DNA from: Paenibacillus sp. FSL R5-0341
Lineage (GTDB): Bacteria; Bacillota; Bacilli; Paenibacillales; Paenibacillaceae
NCBI RefSeq assembly: GCF_037975235.1
Contig: NZ_CP150241.1
Coordinates: forward strand, 2,356,001-2,420,000
Length of the DNA stretch: 64,000 nt
Direction: 5' to 3'
Position 1 is the first letter of the stretch, and every line of letters begins with the position of its first letter. Both the position numbers and the translations under genes were made by a program. The notes below the pieces were generated by a model that was not told where the DNA came from, made no database searches, and saw only the letters and a list, made by a program, of their open reading frames with translations. Positions 53,429 to 62,242 of the stretch are shown piece after piece.

Positions 53429-54013
53429 TTGTCACCATGGATCATTATTGTCATCTTAGGAGCCTGCGCTATTGCCTACGCATATATCATGCCTAGGAAA
53501 AACAAGGCGCAGGAGCCAGGGCATCAACTGGTGCAGGAGATGGAATCTACGCTTGAGCATTACATGACCGAGATTGAAAATGATAATGATGCTCTCATTC
53601 AACGTGTGGCTGAGATGAAGGGAGAAGCGACAGCGGCGGATCAACGTTTGCAATCGCAACTCAAGGAATTACAGCAACGATTGGATCAGCTGGAACAGAA
53701 CAACATAAACGAACCTCTTGCATCACATGTTCCACACTCAGGTAATGTACCCGTACAAGCTTCCGAAGGTTTGCAAGCACAAGCGCTCGTGAAAAGTGTG
53801 CAAGCAGAGGCGGCCCAACAGGCGTTAGAAGCAGATTTGCCGACCAGCAAAGTCGAATCTTTACCTGGGCGTGAATCGATTAAAGATCGATATGTAGAAC
53901 TCTTTAATTTACATGCAGAGGGTAAGTCGATGGATGCCATATCCAAGCAGACAGGCATTCAGCGTGGTGAGGTACAGTTAATACTGCAACTGGCAGAACG
54001 GGAGGAAAGCTAA
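53429..54013 (+). CDS. SwrB-like membrane-anchored protein
   Basis: This 194-residue protein has an N-terminal membrane segment (WIIIVILGACAIAYAYIM), a coiled coil (about 30-95) and a C-terminal helix-turn-helix-like motif (LHAEGKSMDAISKQTGIQRG, EVQLILQLAEREES). This architecture and place, just before rpsB, match B. subtilis SwrB (YlxL), which activates FliF-FliG assembly. Sequence identity is mainly in the last 40 residues. Start TTG 53429 follows AAGGAGAG. The next gene begins 3 bases after its stop. Confidence 0.78.
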   Translation: MSPWIIIVILGACAIAYAYIMPRKNKAQEPGHQLVQEMESTLEHYMTEIENDNDALIQRVAEMKGEATAADQRLQSQLKELQQRLDQLEQNNINEPLASHVPHSGNVPVQASEGLQAQALVKSVQAEAAQQALEADLPTSKVESLPGRESIKDRYVELFNLHAEGKSMDAISKQTGIQRGEVQLILQLAEREES

Positions 54014-54016
54014 GTC

Positions 54017-54643
54017 ATGGACAAGCGATCCTTATGGATTGGTCTGGGGAGCGGCATGATTATAGGTGCAGTTTTGCTTCAACTGGCCACAGTAGGACAA
54101 AATGCATTATCTGATAGTAACCTTGACCCTGAGCAGACTGCCAATATGACGAAAGAACAGCTGGAAACAGTCGCGAAAAGCCTGGATATGAAATTGGTAG
54201 GTTCTGAAGAAGAATTATACACAGAAGCAGAGTGGGTGGCAAAGAGAAAACAGGAGAGCAGTGAGTTGCAGGGGAATACAGCAACACCTCCTGAGACCGT
54301 AACCTCTACGGAGACACCTGCCGAGCCTGAGAAGCCACAAGATCCTGCTACAAGTGAAGTTGAAGGGCAGAAAGAAATAACTGAGCCGAAGACAACAGAA
54401 CCTGCAACGCCGAGCAATCCGAAAGGTGCAACGGTATCGTTCAAAGTACGTTCAGGCAATAGTCTGGCGATCGTTGCAGCGAATCTAAAAACCGCTGGAA
54501 TCGTTGATGATGCGCAAGCGTTCATAAAGGCTGGCAAAGCCGAGCGAATCAACACCAAAATCCAAGTGGGTACTTATGCGCTTGAAAAAGGCGAAAGCTT
54601 CAAATCCATTATCGCAAAAATTACAAAAGAACCGTCAAGCTGA
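54017..54643 (+). CDS. Short MltG/YceG-like protein without the catalytic domain
   Basis: This 208-residue protein has an N-terminal membrane anchor (WIGLGSGMIIGAVLLQLATV) and a Thr/Pro/Glu-rich linker (about 85-140). Its C-terminal domain (VSFKVRSGNSLAIVAANLKT, AGIVDDAQAFIKAG, KIQVGTYALEKGESFKSIIA) resembles the LysM-like subdomain of MltG. The lytic transglycosylase domain with its catalytic glutamate is absent. It may bind glycan or act as a regulator; this is inference. It is the last gene of the fla/che unit, followed by a terminator. Confidence 0.78.
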   Translation: MDKRSLWIGLGSGMIIGAVLLQLATVGQNALSDSNLDPEQTANMTKEQLETVAKSLDMKLVGSEEELYTEAEWVAKRKQESSELQGNTATPPETVTSTETPAEPEKPQDPATSEVEGQKEITEPKTTEPATPSNPKGATVSFKVRSGNSLAIVAANLKTAGIVDDAQAFIKAGKAERINTKIQVGTYALEKGESFKSIIAKITKEPSS

Positions 54644-54668
54644 GCATGCTCGGACAGGACGGTTTTTT
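54630..54668 (+). terminator. Intrinsic terminator at the end of fla/che
   Basis: ACCGTC (54631-54636) pairs with GACGGT (54658-54663), enclosing the palindrome GAGCATGCTC, then TTTTTT. The left arm overlaps the last codons. Confidence 0.85.
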
Positions 54669-54785
54669 GCATGTTTAATCGTATGATTTGAAAATCCAAT
54701 ATTAAGCAATGTTAAGTTTCAGTTGAAGTATAGAATGCTAGGTTAGAAGCAATAAGTATAGAAGTAGATTTAGTTTCAAAGAGTG

Positions 54786-54814
54786 TTGCATCAGGCTGTC
54801 AATTGTGCTATATT
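54786..54814 (+). promoter_or_regulatory. Candidate sigma-A promoter for rpsB-tsf
   Basis: TTGCAT (54786-54791), exact 17-base spacer, TATATT (54809-54814), preceded by TGTGC. The predicted leader is about 120 nt. Confidence 0.6.
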
Positions 54815-54869
54815 AGATAACGGTGTTAAAACACACGCATGTGCTAATTTTGTTGAGGGTGCTTTCCTT

Positions 54870-54893
54870 ATGGAGAGTCTTGGCGAAAAATGA
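54870..54893 (+). CDS. Possible 7-codon leader peptide upstream of rpsB
   Basis: ATG 54870 encodes MESLGEK then TGA. It is preceded by GAGGGTG (54855-54861) at an 8-base spacing, as good as many real starts here. It lies inside the predicted rpsB leader, 45 bases before the rpsB ATG. A coincidental match cannot be excluded. Confidence 0.35.
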   Translation: MESLGEK

Positions 54894-54938
54894 TGCCGGC
54901 GGAGGACACAATAAAACCATACTAGGAGGTGTGTGAAG

Positions 54939-55637
54939 ATGGCAGTAATCTCCATGAAGCAGCTTCTCGAAGCTGGGGTACACTTCGGTCACCAGACTCG
55001 TCGTTGGAACCCAAAAATGGATCGTTATATCTTCACTGAAAGAAACGGAATTTATATCATCGATTTGCAAAAAACGGTGAAAAAAGTCGAAGAGGCTTAC
55101 AACTTCGTTAAAGGAATCGCAGGAGAGAATGGTAAAATTCTTTTCGTGGGTACTAAGAAACAAGCTCAAGATTCCGTTAAAGAAGAAGCTGAACGTGCTG
55201 GTCAATTCTACATTAACCAACGCTGGCTCGGCGGTACCCTGACTAACTTCCAAACTATTCAAAAACGTATTGATCGTTTGAAACAGTTGGAAGCTTGGGA
55301 AGAAGACGGTACATTCGCTGTATTGCCTAAAAAAGAAGTAATCTTGCTTCGCAAAGAAAAAGATCGTCTGGAGAAATTCTTGGGCGGTATTAAAAATATG
55401 AAAGGCCTGCCAAGCGCCCTGTTCATCATCGATCCACGCAAAGAGCGTATCGCTGTTGCGGAAGCTCGCAAATTGGGTATCCCAATTGTTGGTATCGTTG
55501 ATACTAACTGCGATCCGGACGAGATCGATTATGTTATCCCAGGTAATGACGACGCGATCCGCGCTGTTAAATTGCTGACAGGTAAAATGGCTGATGCTGT
55601 AATCGAAGCTAACCAAGGCGAAGAAACTTCCGCTTAA
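54939..55637 (+). CDS. rpsB: 30S ribosomal protein S2
   Basis: This 232-residue protein of the small-subunit platform starts [20 protein letters not shown] and contains [53 protein letters not shown] and [20 protein letters not shown]. The frame extends to GTG 54933, but ATG 54939 follows AGGAGGTG at better spacing and matches the family. tsf follows after a terminator-like hairpin. Confidence 0.99.
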   Translation: MAVISMKQLLEAGVHFGHQTRRWNPKMDRYIFTERNGIYIIDLQKTVKKVEEAYNFVKGIAGENGKILFVGTKKQAQDSVKEEAERAGQFYINQRWLGGTLTNFQTIQKRIDRLKQLEAWEEDGTFAVLPKKEVILLRKEKDRLEKFLGGIKNMKGLPSALFIIDPRKERIAVAEARKLGIPIVGIVDTNCDPDEIDYVIPGNDDAIRAVKLLTGKMADAVIEANQGEETSA

Positions 55638-55668
55638 TAGATTCGAACATATGCAATAAACTAAATGA

Positions 55669-55713
55669 AAAGGGTGGTTGGCAGGTGGATAACCTCTCAC
55701 TGCCCTTTTTTTA
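55669..55713 (+). terminator. Terminator/attenuator between rpsB and tsf
   Basis: AAAAGGG (55669-55675) pairs with CCCTTTT (55703-55709) and continues into T residues; GGT/ACC pairs inside. It probably lets only part of transcription pass into tsf. Confidence 0.65.
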
Positions 55714-55752
55714 GAGTGTACGTACAATACTTAATTTTGGAGGGAATTTATA

Positions 55753-56403
55753 ATGGCAGTTAATGCGAGTGCAGTAAAAGAACTTCGCGAAAGAACGGGC
55801 GCTGGTATGCTCGATTGTAAGAAAGCACTGGAAGAAGCAAACGGTGATGTAACGAAAGCAGCTGAATTGTTGCGTGAGAAAGGTCTTTCTGCAGCAGCAA
55901 GCAAAGCAGGCCGTGCAGCAACTGAAGGCGTTGTAGAATCTTACATCCACGCTGGTGGACGTATTGGTGTCCTGGTTGAAGTTAACTGTGAAACAGACTT
56001 CGTTGGTAAAACGGATCAATTTAAGGATTTCGTTAAAGATGTAGCTATGCAAATCGCTGCAGCTAATCCTAAATTCGTTACACGCGAAGAAGTTCCTACA
56101 GAAGAGCTGGAAAAAGAAAAAGAAATCTTGAAAGCTCAAGCTCTTAACGAAGGCAAACCAGAGAAAATCATTGAAAAAATGGTTGAAGGCCGTATCGGTA
56201 AATACTACGAAGAGTACTGCCTGATGGAACAAACTTTCGTTAAAGATCCAGACAAAACGATTTCCCAATTGCTGAACGAAAAAATCAGCCAAATCGGTGA
56301 AAATATCTCCATCCGTCGTTTCGTTCGTTACGAACTGGGTGAAGGTCTTGAGAAAAAAGTTGACAACTTCGTAGAAGAAGTAATGTCCCAAGTAAACAAA
56401 TAA
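55753..56403 (+). CDS. tsf: Elongation factor Ts, short form
   Basis: This 216-residue nucleotide exchange factor for EF-Tu has the N-terminal UBA-like domain with [20 protein letters not shown] and the core signature [17 protein letters not shown]. The C-terminal helices include [18 protein letters not shown] and [18 protein letters not shown]. subtilis EF-Ts is about 290 residues, so this protein is of the shorter type and lacks part of the core. ATG 55753 follows TGGAGGG. Confidence 0.98.
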   Translation: MAVNASAVKELRERTGAGMLDCKKALEEANGDVTKAAELLREKGLSAAASKAGRAATEGVVESYIHAGGRIGVLVEVNCETDFVGKTDQFKDFVKDVAMQIAAANPKFVTREEVPTEELEKEKEILKAQALNEGKPEKIIEKMVEGRIGKYYEEYCLMEQTFVKDPDKTISQLLNEKISQIGENISIRRFVRYELGEGLEKKVDNFVEEVMSQVNK

Positions 56404-56405
56404 GA

Positions 56406-56420
56406 CGGTTTTATAAACCG
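56406..56420 (+). promoter_or_regulatory. Short hairpin directly after tsf
   Basis: CGGTTT-TAT-AAACCG, without a T-tract. Possibly a 3' stabiliser. Confidence 0.35.
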
Positions 56421-56532
56421 GCAAGCAGGATTGATTTTCGAAGATATAAGAATGATGAAACTTCGAAGCGTAAACTCCCTTATATCCCAGGAAAACAGTG
56501 CCTCACCGGTTAAACGTTTTTCCTAAAAGAGC

Positions 56533-56559
56533 GGAACACAACTGTGTTCCTTTCTTTTT
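56533..56559 (+). terminator. Intrinsic terminator between tsf and pyrH
   Basis: GGAACACA-AC-TGTGTTCC perfect stem followed by TTTCTTTTT. Confidence 0.8.
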
Positions 56560-56592
56560 AAGCAGGAGGCCATGCGCGAGAAGTTTTGTTGG

Positions 56593-56613
56593 TTGAACAC
56601 CGAGCGTGTTCAA
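56593..56613. promoter_or_regulatory. Palindrome upstream of pyrH
   Basis: TTGAACAC-CGAGC-GTGTTCAA, a perfect 8+8 inverted repeat ending 8 bases before GGAGGGTGA. It could be an operator or an RNA hairpin affecting pyrH translation. Confidence 0.45.
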
Positions 56614-56634
56614 TTCAAAGTGGAGGGTGAATAA

Positions 56635-57362
<728 letters not shown>

Positions 57363-57363
<1 letters not shown>

Positions 57364-57917
57364 TGCCACAAGCGGTTAAACAACATGCCGAAGAGCGTAT
57401 GGAAAAAGCAATTCAAGCATTGCGTCGTGACCTGGCTACTTTGCGTGCAGGCCGTGCAACTCCAGCTCTTCTGGACCGAATTCAGGTAGAGTATTATGGG
57501 GCTATGACGCCATTGAATCAACTCGCTAATATCAGTACTCCGGATTCCCGTACACTGATGATTCAGCCTTGGGACAAATCTTCCATGGGTGATATCGAGC
57601 GTGCCATCATGAAATCGGATCTGGGACTTACCCCAGCGAATGATGGTAGCATGATCCGTTTGTCTATTCCGGCATTGACGGAAGAACGCAGAGCGGAACT
57701 TGTGAAGTTGACGAAGAAGTTCGGTGAAGAAGGTAAAGTAGCGATTCGTAACATTCGCCGTGATGCGAATGATGACATTAAGAAAATGGAGAAGTCAGAC
57801 ATTTCCGAGGATGAATCCCGGAGACATCAGGACGATATCCAAAAATCGACCGACAAGTATATTGCTGAAGTCGATAAGGTACTCGCTGCCAAAGAAAAAG
57901 AAATCATGGAAGTGTAA
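57363..57917 (+). CDS. frr: Ribosome recycling factor
   Basis: This 184-residue protein splits post-termination ribosomes with EF-G. Signatures are [60 protein letters not shown] and [19 protein letters not shown]. The length is typical. ATG 57363 overlaps the pyrH stop by one base. A terminator follows at once. Confidence 0.99.
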
Positions 57918-57962
57918 GACAAGCGCAGCCCCTCCAATACGGTGGGGTTTTGTCTCTTTTTC
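57917..57962 (+). terminator. Intrinsic terminator after frr
   Basis: AGACAA...CCCC pairs with GGGG...TTGTCT (57917-57955), then CTTTTT. It overlaps the frr stop by one base. Confidence 0.85.
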
Positions 57963-58006
57963 CAAGCTTCAGATGAAGAAACTTCAGGGATTTTGGAGGA
58001 ACAGGA

Positions 58007-58774
58007 ATGATCAAACGGGTTCGGTCGTGGTGGAATGGGGCTGACAAGCAGGAAACGCTGACTATATCCGAGGACAATATCCCGCAGCACGTCGCCATCA
58101 TCATGGACGGCAATGGACGATGGGCCAAACGTTTGGGACTCCCGCGTATAGCCGGGCACCAAAATGGCATGAAGGCGGTCAAACGTGCAACCATCGCGGC
58201 GGATGAACTGGGCATCAAATATCTGACGATGTACGCTTTTTCGACAGAAAACTGGACGCGTCCAAAAGAAGAAGTGGATTTTCTGATGCGACTTCCGCAA
58301 GAATTTCTGGCTATAGAGCTGGATGAACTTATAGAAAAAAATGTGCGCATTCGCATGATGGGCCAAGAGGAACATTTACCTTCTCATACCATCAATGCCT
58401 TGCGGGAAGCCATTCGTCTTACGGAACATAATACAGGTCTCGTTTTGAACTTTGCAATGAACTACGGAAGTCGTCGCGAAATGACGGACTGTGTTAAACA
58501 GATCGCTCTGCAGGTGAAATCGGGGGAACTATCGGCAGAGGACATAACACCTGAACTCATTGATAGGCATATGCTGACGGTTGACATGCCCGATCCGGAT
58601 CTGCTGATCCGGACGAGTGGAGAGTTGAGATTAAGCAACTTTATGCTTTGGCAGCTTGCATATAGTGAATTATGGTTTACGGATATATACTGGCCCGAAT
58701 TTGGCAAAAAGCATTTGCTTGAAGCAGTAGCCGAATATCAGCGCAGAACAAGGCGTTACGGCGGTTTGAAATAG
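58007..58774 (+). CDS. uppS: Undecaprenyl pyrophosphate synthase
   Basis: This 255-residue cis-prenyltransferase makes the C55 lipid carrier for cell-wall synthesis. Motifs are the active-site HVAIIMDGNGRWAKRLGLPR, GHQNGMKAVKR, YAFSTENWTRPKEEV and the C-terminal DLLIRTSGELRLSNFMLWQL. ATG 58007 follows TTGGAGGAACAGG. cdsA, dxr and rseP follow as in Bacillus. Confidence 0.98.
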   Translation: MIKRVRSWWNGADKQETLTISEDNIPQHVAIIMDGNGRWAKRLGLPRIAGHQNGMKAVKRATIAADELGIKYLTMYAFSTENWTRPKEEVDFLMRLPQEFLAIELDELIEKNVRIRMMGQEEHLPSHTINALREAIRLTEHNTGLVLNFAMNYGSRREMTDCVKQIALQVKSGELSAEDITPELIDRHMLTVDMPDPDLLIRTSGELRLSNFMLWQLAYSELWFTDIYWPEFGKKHLLEAVAEYQRRTRRYGGLK

Positions 58775-58790
58775 ATGGAGGATGAAGCCG

Positions 58791-59585
58791 TTGAAACAGC
58801 GATTAACGACAGGAATCATAGCAGGTGTGTTGTTTTTAGGTTTTTGCATGCTGGGCGGACCCTGGTACCATGGTTTGGTATTGCTTATGGCTCTCATCGG
58901 TTATTATGAATTTGTTAAAATGACCGGGGTGATGCCTTTTTCAGGTGTGGCCCTGATTGGATATGCTGGTGTGTTTGCCATTGTATTTCCTTGGGAAATG
59001 CTTTGGGAGGCAAGACCGCTATCCTTATTTCAGGTCATCTGGATTGTAATGCTTGTACTGATGACAGCTTCAGTTGTCACCAAGAATAAGGTTCCCGTAA
59101 ATACAGTAGCCATGCTTTTCCTCGGCGTGCTGTATATAGGGATCGGTTTCTATTACATTGCAGAATCCAGACATCTGCATCATGGATTGTTCTGGACGTT
59201 CCTGTTGCTGGGCTCCATATGGGCCAGTGATGCAGGGGCTTATTTTGTAGGGAAACTCATTGGTAAAAACAAACTCTGGCCTTCCATCAGTCCAAACAAG
59301 ACTATAGAGGGTGCACTGGGTGGCATCGTGATTGCAATTGTCACTTCGGTTGTTTTTGCATTAGTGTCAGATGGTCTGCTTTCCTGGCAGAGAGCGATCG
59401 TGATCGGAATTGCCTGTGCAGTCGTAGGTCAGATGGGTGACTTGATCCAGTCTGCATACAAACGTGTATATAATATCAAGGATTCAGGTAGTCTTCTCCC
59501 AGGGCATGGAGGCATTCTTGATCGGTGCGACAGCTGGATTGTTGTGTTTCCATTCGTACATATACTAATGCTACTGCCCTACTAA
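58791..59585 (+). CDS. cdsA: Phosphatidate cytidylyltransferase
   Basis: This 264-residue membrane enzyme makes CDP-diacylglycerol from phosphatidate and CTP. Seven to eight hydrophobic helices are seen, and the CDS signature near the end is GQMGDLIQSAYKRVYNIKDS with LPGHGGILDRCDS. TTG 58791 (MKQRLTTG) is preferred since it lies nine bases after GGAGG (58777-58781); ATG 58782 touches that ribosome site. Confidence 0.97.
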   Translation: MKQRLTTGIIAGVLFLGFCMLGGPWYHGLVLLMALIGYYEFVKMTGVMPFSGVALIGYAGVFAIVFPWEMLWEARPLSLFQVIWIVMLVLMTASVVTKNKVPVNTVAMLFLGVLYIGIGFYYIAESRHLHHGLFWTFLLLGSIWASDAGAYFVGKLIGKNKLWPSISPNKTIEGALGGIVIAIVTSVVFALVSDGLLSWQRAIVIGIACAVVGQMGDLIQSAYKRVYNIKDSGSLLPGHGGILDRCDSWIVVFPFVHILMLLPY

Positions 59586-59655
59586 AGAAGAACATGAGCC
59601 TGAGATAACAGCCTTGTTCGCCGTAGGCATTGGATAATTAAAGATGAGGTGCAGC

Positions 59656-60795
59656 ATGAAAAAAATTGCGATTCTCGGGTCGACCGGTTCCATCGGAACC
59701 CAGACACTAGATGTAGTAGACATGCATCCGGAACTCTTTCAAGTGGAGGGACTGGCTGCCGGAGGCAATACAGACTTGCTGATCGAACAAACCAAACGTT
59801 ACCGACCGAAGAAAGTATCGGTGGGTTCCAAAGAATTGGCTGAGAAGGTAGCTCCACATTTGCCTGCAGGAACGCAACTATTTTACGGCAACGAAGGACT
59901 CGTAGAAGTTGCGGCAGGAACCGATGCGCATACGGTTGTTACAGCGGTGGTGGGCAGTGTTGGATTGGAGTCAACGCTTGCTGCCATAGATGCAGGCAAA
60001 CAGATCGGACTGGCCAACAAGGAGACATTGGTTACAGCGGGGCATATCGTCACGACAAGAGCCGCTGCCAAAGGAGTCTCTTTACTGCCCGTTGATAGTG
60101 AGCACTCTGCTATATTCCAATGCTTAAATGGTGAAAACAGAGATCGCCTGACAGGCATAACGCTCACCGCTTCAGGTGGATCATTCCGTGATCTTACCCG
60201 TGAACAGTTGAAGAACGTGACTATAGAGGATGCACTTAAGCATCCGAATTGGTCAATGGGCTCCAAAATCACGATAGACTCGGCAACGATGGTAAACAAG
60301 GGGCTTGAGGTCATTGAAGCACATTGGTTATTTGGTCTTCGATATGATCAGATTAATGTATTGCTTCACCCGGAGAGCGTTATTCATTCCTATGTGGAAT
60401 TTGATGACACCAGCATCATCGCTCAACTGGGGAATCCGGATATGCGAGTTCCCATTCAATATGCACTGACTTACCCTGATCGCTTACCATCACCAGCACA
60501 GCGTCTGTCTCTTGCTCAAGCTGGGAAATTACATTTCCGTGAGATGGATATGGAACGTTTCCCGTGTTTAAGAATGGCGTATGAGTGTGGTAAAATGGGA
60601 GGAACCGCAACAACGGCGTTTAATGCAGCCAACGAGGTTGCTGTAGCCCGTTTCTTGCGTAAAGAGATTTCATTCCTTAAAATAGAAGATATTATTGCTT
60701 CTGTGCTGGAAGCACACCACAATGTGGACGAGCCTGATCTGCAGGAGATCGCCCGATGTGATCAGGAGAGTCGTAAGCTTGCGTCCAGTCTGTGA
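59656..60795 (+). CDS. dxr: 1-Deoxy-D-xylulose 5-phosphate reductoisomerase
   Basis: This 379-residue enzyme performs the first committed MEP-pathway step and supplies isoprenoid precursors to UppS. NADPH-binding ILGSTGSIGTQTLDVV, ANKETLVTAGHIV, the metal site LLPVDSEHSAIFQCL, TASGGSFRD and PNWSMGSKITIDSATMVNKG are present. ATG 59656 follows GAGGTG; ATG 59644 lies before that site. Confidence 0.98.
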   Translation: MKKIAILGSTGSIGTQTLDVVDMHPELFQVEGLAAGGNTDLLIEQTKRYRPKKVSVGSKELAEKVAPHLPAGTQLFYGNEGLVEVAAGTDAHTVVTAVVGSVGLESTLAAIDAGKQIGLANKETLVTAGHIVTTRAAAKGVSLLPVDSEHSAIFQCLNGENRDRLTGITLTASGGSFRDLTREQLKNVTIEDALKHPNWSMGSKITIDSATMVNKGLEVIEAHWLFGLRYDQINVLLHPESVIHSYVEFDDTSIIAQLGNPDMRVPIQYALTYPDRLPSPAQRLSLAQAGKLHFREMDMERFPCLRMAYECGKMGGTATTAFNAANEVAVARFLRKEISFLKIEDIIASVLEAHHNVDEPDLQEIARCDQESRKLASSL

Positions 60796-60908
60796 TCTCT
60801 TTTTTCATAACAAAATGGAAGAAGTGATTCTCTTGTGCGGCATCAGAGAATAATGATAATCTAGAGGGACAGACTGCGGTATGTGCCGTGAAGGAGGATG
60901 GATAGGGA

Positions 60909-62180
60909 TTGGAAACCATACAAGTGGTATTTCTAACGGTGCTCATGTTCTTTGTCATCGTGACGGTTCATGAATGGGGGCATTATTACTTTGCCAAACG
61001 CGCCGGTATTCTTGTACGGGAATTTGCGATCGGTTTTGGTCCCAAATTGTTCTCATATAAAAGAAACGAGACCCAGTTTACATTGCGTTTGTTGCCTTTT
61101 GGTGGGTATGCACGGATGGCAGGGGAAGATCCAGAACTGGTAGAGATCCAGGAAGGACAGACCATTGCGGTAAGATCTGCAGATGACCAGGTGAAGATGA
61201 TCTATCTGGACCAGCTGGATAACCGAAAAAATGTAATACGTGGTGAAGTCATCTCCATTGATATGGAGAGAGCCCTGAAGCTTCAACTCGATGTAGATGG
61301 AGAGATTCAGGAGTATCGTATACATCCCCAAGCGATGTTGGTAAGTCGTGGTAAACAAACGCAGATTGCACCGAAAGATCGTCAATTCGGTAGCAAAACC
61401 GTTGGACAGCGTGCATTGGCTATTTTTGCGGGACCGTTGATGAACTTTATCTTGGCTTTTGTGCTGTTTGCTGTATATGCGCAGATGGCGGGAGTTCCAG
61501 TGGAGAATCCGAAGAATCTTGAAATTGGTGAAGTGCTTGAAGGTGGGGCAGCCGATCAGGCGAACCTGCAAAAGGGTGATATTATCGAAACCATCAATGG
61601 TACTGCTATTGGTACGGATTCACAAAAAATGGTGACGATGATTGCCGATTCCAAGGATAAGCCGATGGAATGGACGCTGCGCCGAGGGAATGAAACGTTT
61701 AATATAACGATTACTCCACGTGCTGTAGAAGGACAAGAGGGCGGAAAAGTGGGAATCGTACCTACATTACCGACTCGATCTGTTGGGTTTGTAGAGACCT
61801 TTACGGTATCAGGTGTAGCTATGGTTGATACAACCAAAGTGATTTTTGAAGGGTTCAAACATCTGATCAATCAATTCAACATGGACGATATTGGTGGGCC
61901 GGTTCGTACGTTTGAAGTGACAGGGCAAATTGCTAAACAAGGAATTGAACAGTTAACGAGATGGGCAGCCATTTTGAGTCTGTACCTTGGGATTTTCAAC
62001 CTGTTACCAATACCAGCACTGGACGGAAGCCGTCTGGTATTTTTGGGAATCGAAGCGCTGCGCGGCAGACCTGTTGATCCAAACCGCGAAGGCATGGTGC
62101 ATTTCATTGGATTTGCGATGCTGTTTGTATTGATGCTGGCAGTAACTTACAATGATATATTACGTTTAATTAACGGATAA
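60909..62180 (+). CDS. rseP: Site-2 protease RseP/RasP family
   Basis: This 423-residue intramembrane zinc metalloprotease has the HExxH site H21-EWG-H25 in the first membrane helix, a PDZ domain (about 200-285, VLEGGAADQANLQKGDIIET), and the second metal motif FNLLPIPALDGSR in the third helix. In B. subtilis RasP cleaves anti-sigma factors and remnant signal peptides. Start TTG 60909 has AGGAGG 11 bases upstream. Confidence 0.97.
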   Translation: METIQVVFLTVLMFFVIVTVHEWGHYYFAKRAGILVREFAIGFGPKLFSYKRNETQFTLRLLPFGGYARMAGEDPELVEIQEGQTIAVRSADDQVKMIYLDQLDNRKNVIRGEVISIDMERALKLQLDVDGEIQEYRIHPQAMLVSRGKQTQIAPKDRQFGSKTVGQRALAIFAGPLMNFILAFVLFAVYAQMAGVPVENPKNLEIGEVLEGGAADQANLQKGDIIETINGTAIGTDSQKMVTMIADSKDKPMEWTLRRGNETFNITITPRAVEGQEGGKVGIVPTLPTRSVGFVETFTVSGVAMVDTTKVIFEGFKHLINQFNMDDIGGPVRTFEVTGQIAKQGIEQLTRWAAILSLYLGIFNLLPIPALDGSRLVFLGIEALRGRPVDPNREGMVHFIGFAMLFVLMLAVTYNDILRLING

Positions 62181-62242
62181 TTACGGTTGGACTACGCTCT
62201 GGACTTTCAGAGATAGTCGTTATGGGAGGACGCTGGAGTCTT

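Noticed and set aside
54813..56424. Minus-strand ORFs opposite rpsB and tsf
   Set aside because: Phe/Ser/Asn-rich products expected from the complement of highly expressed ribosomal-type genes.
62181..62242. T-box leader for proS
   Set aside because: Only about 60 bases separate rseP and proS and no T-box sequence or terminator is present.
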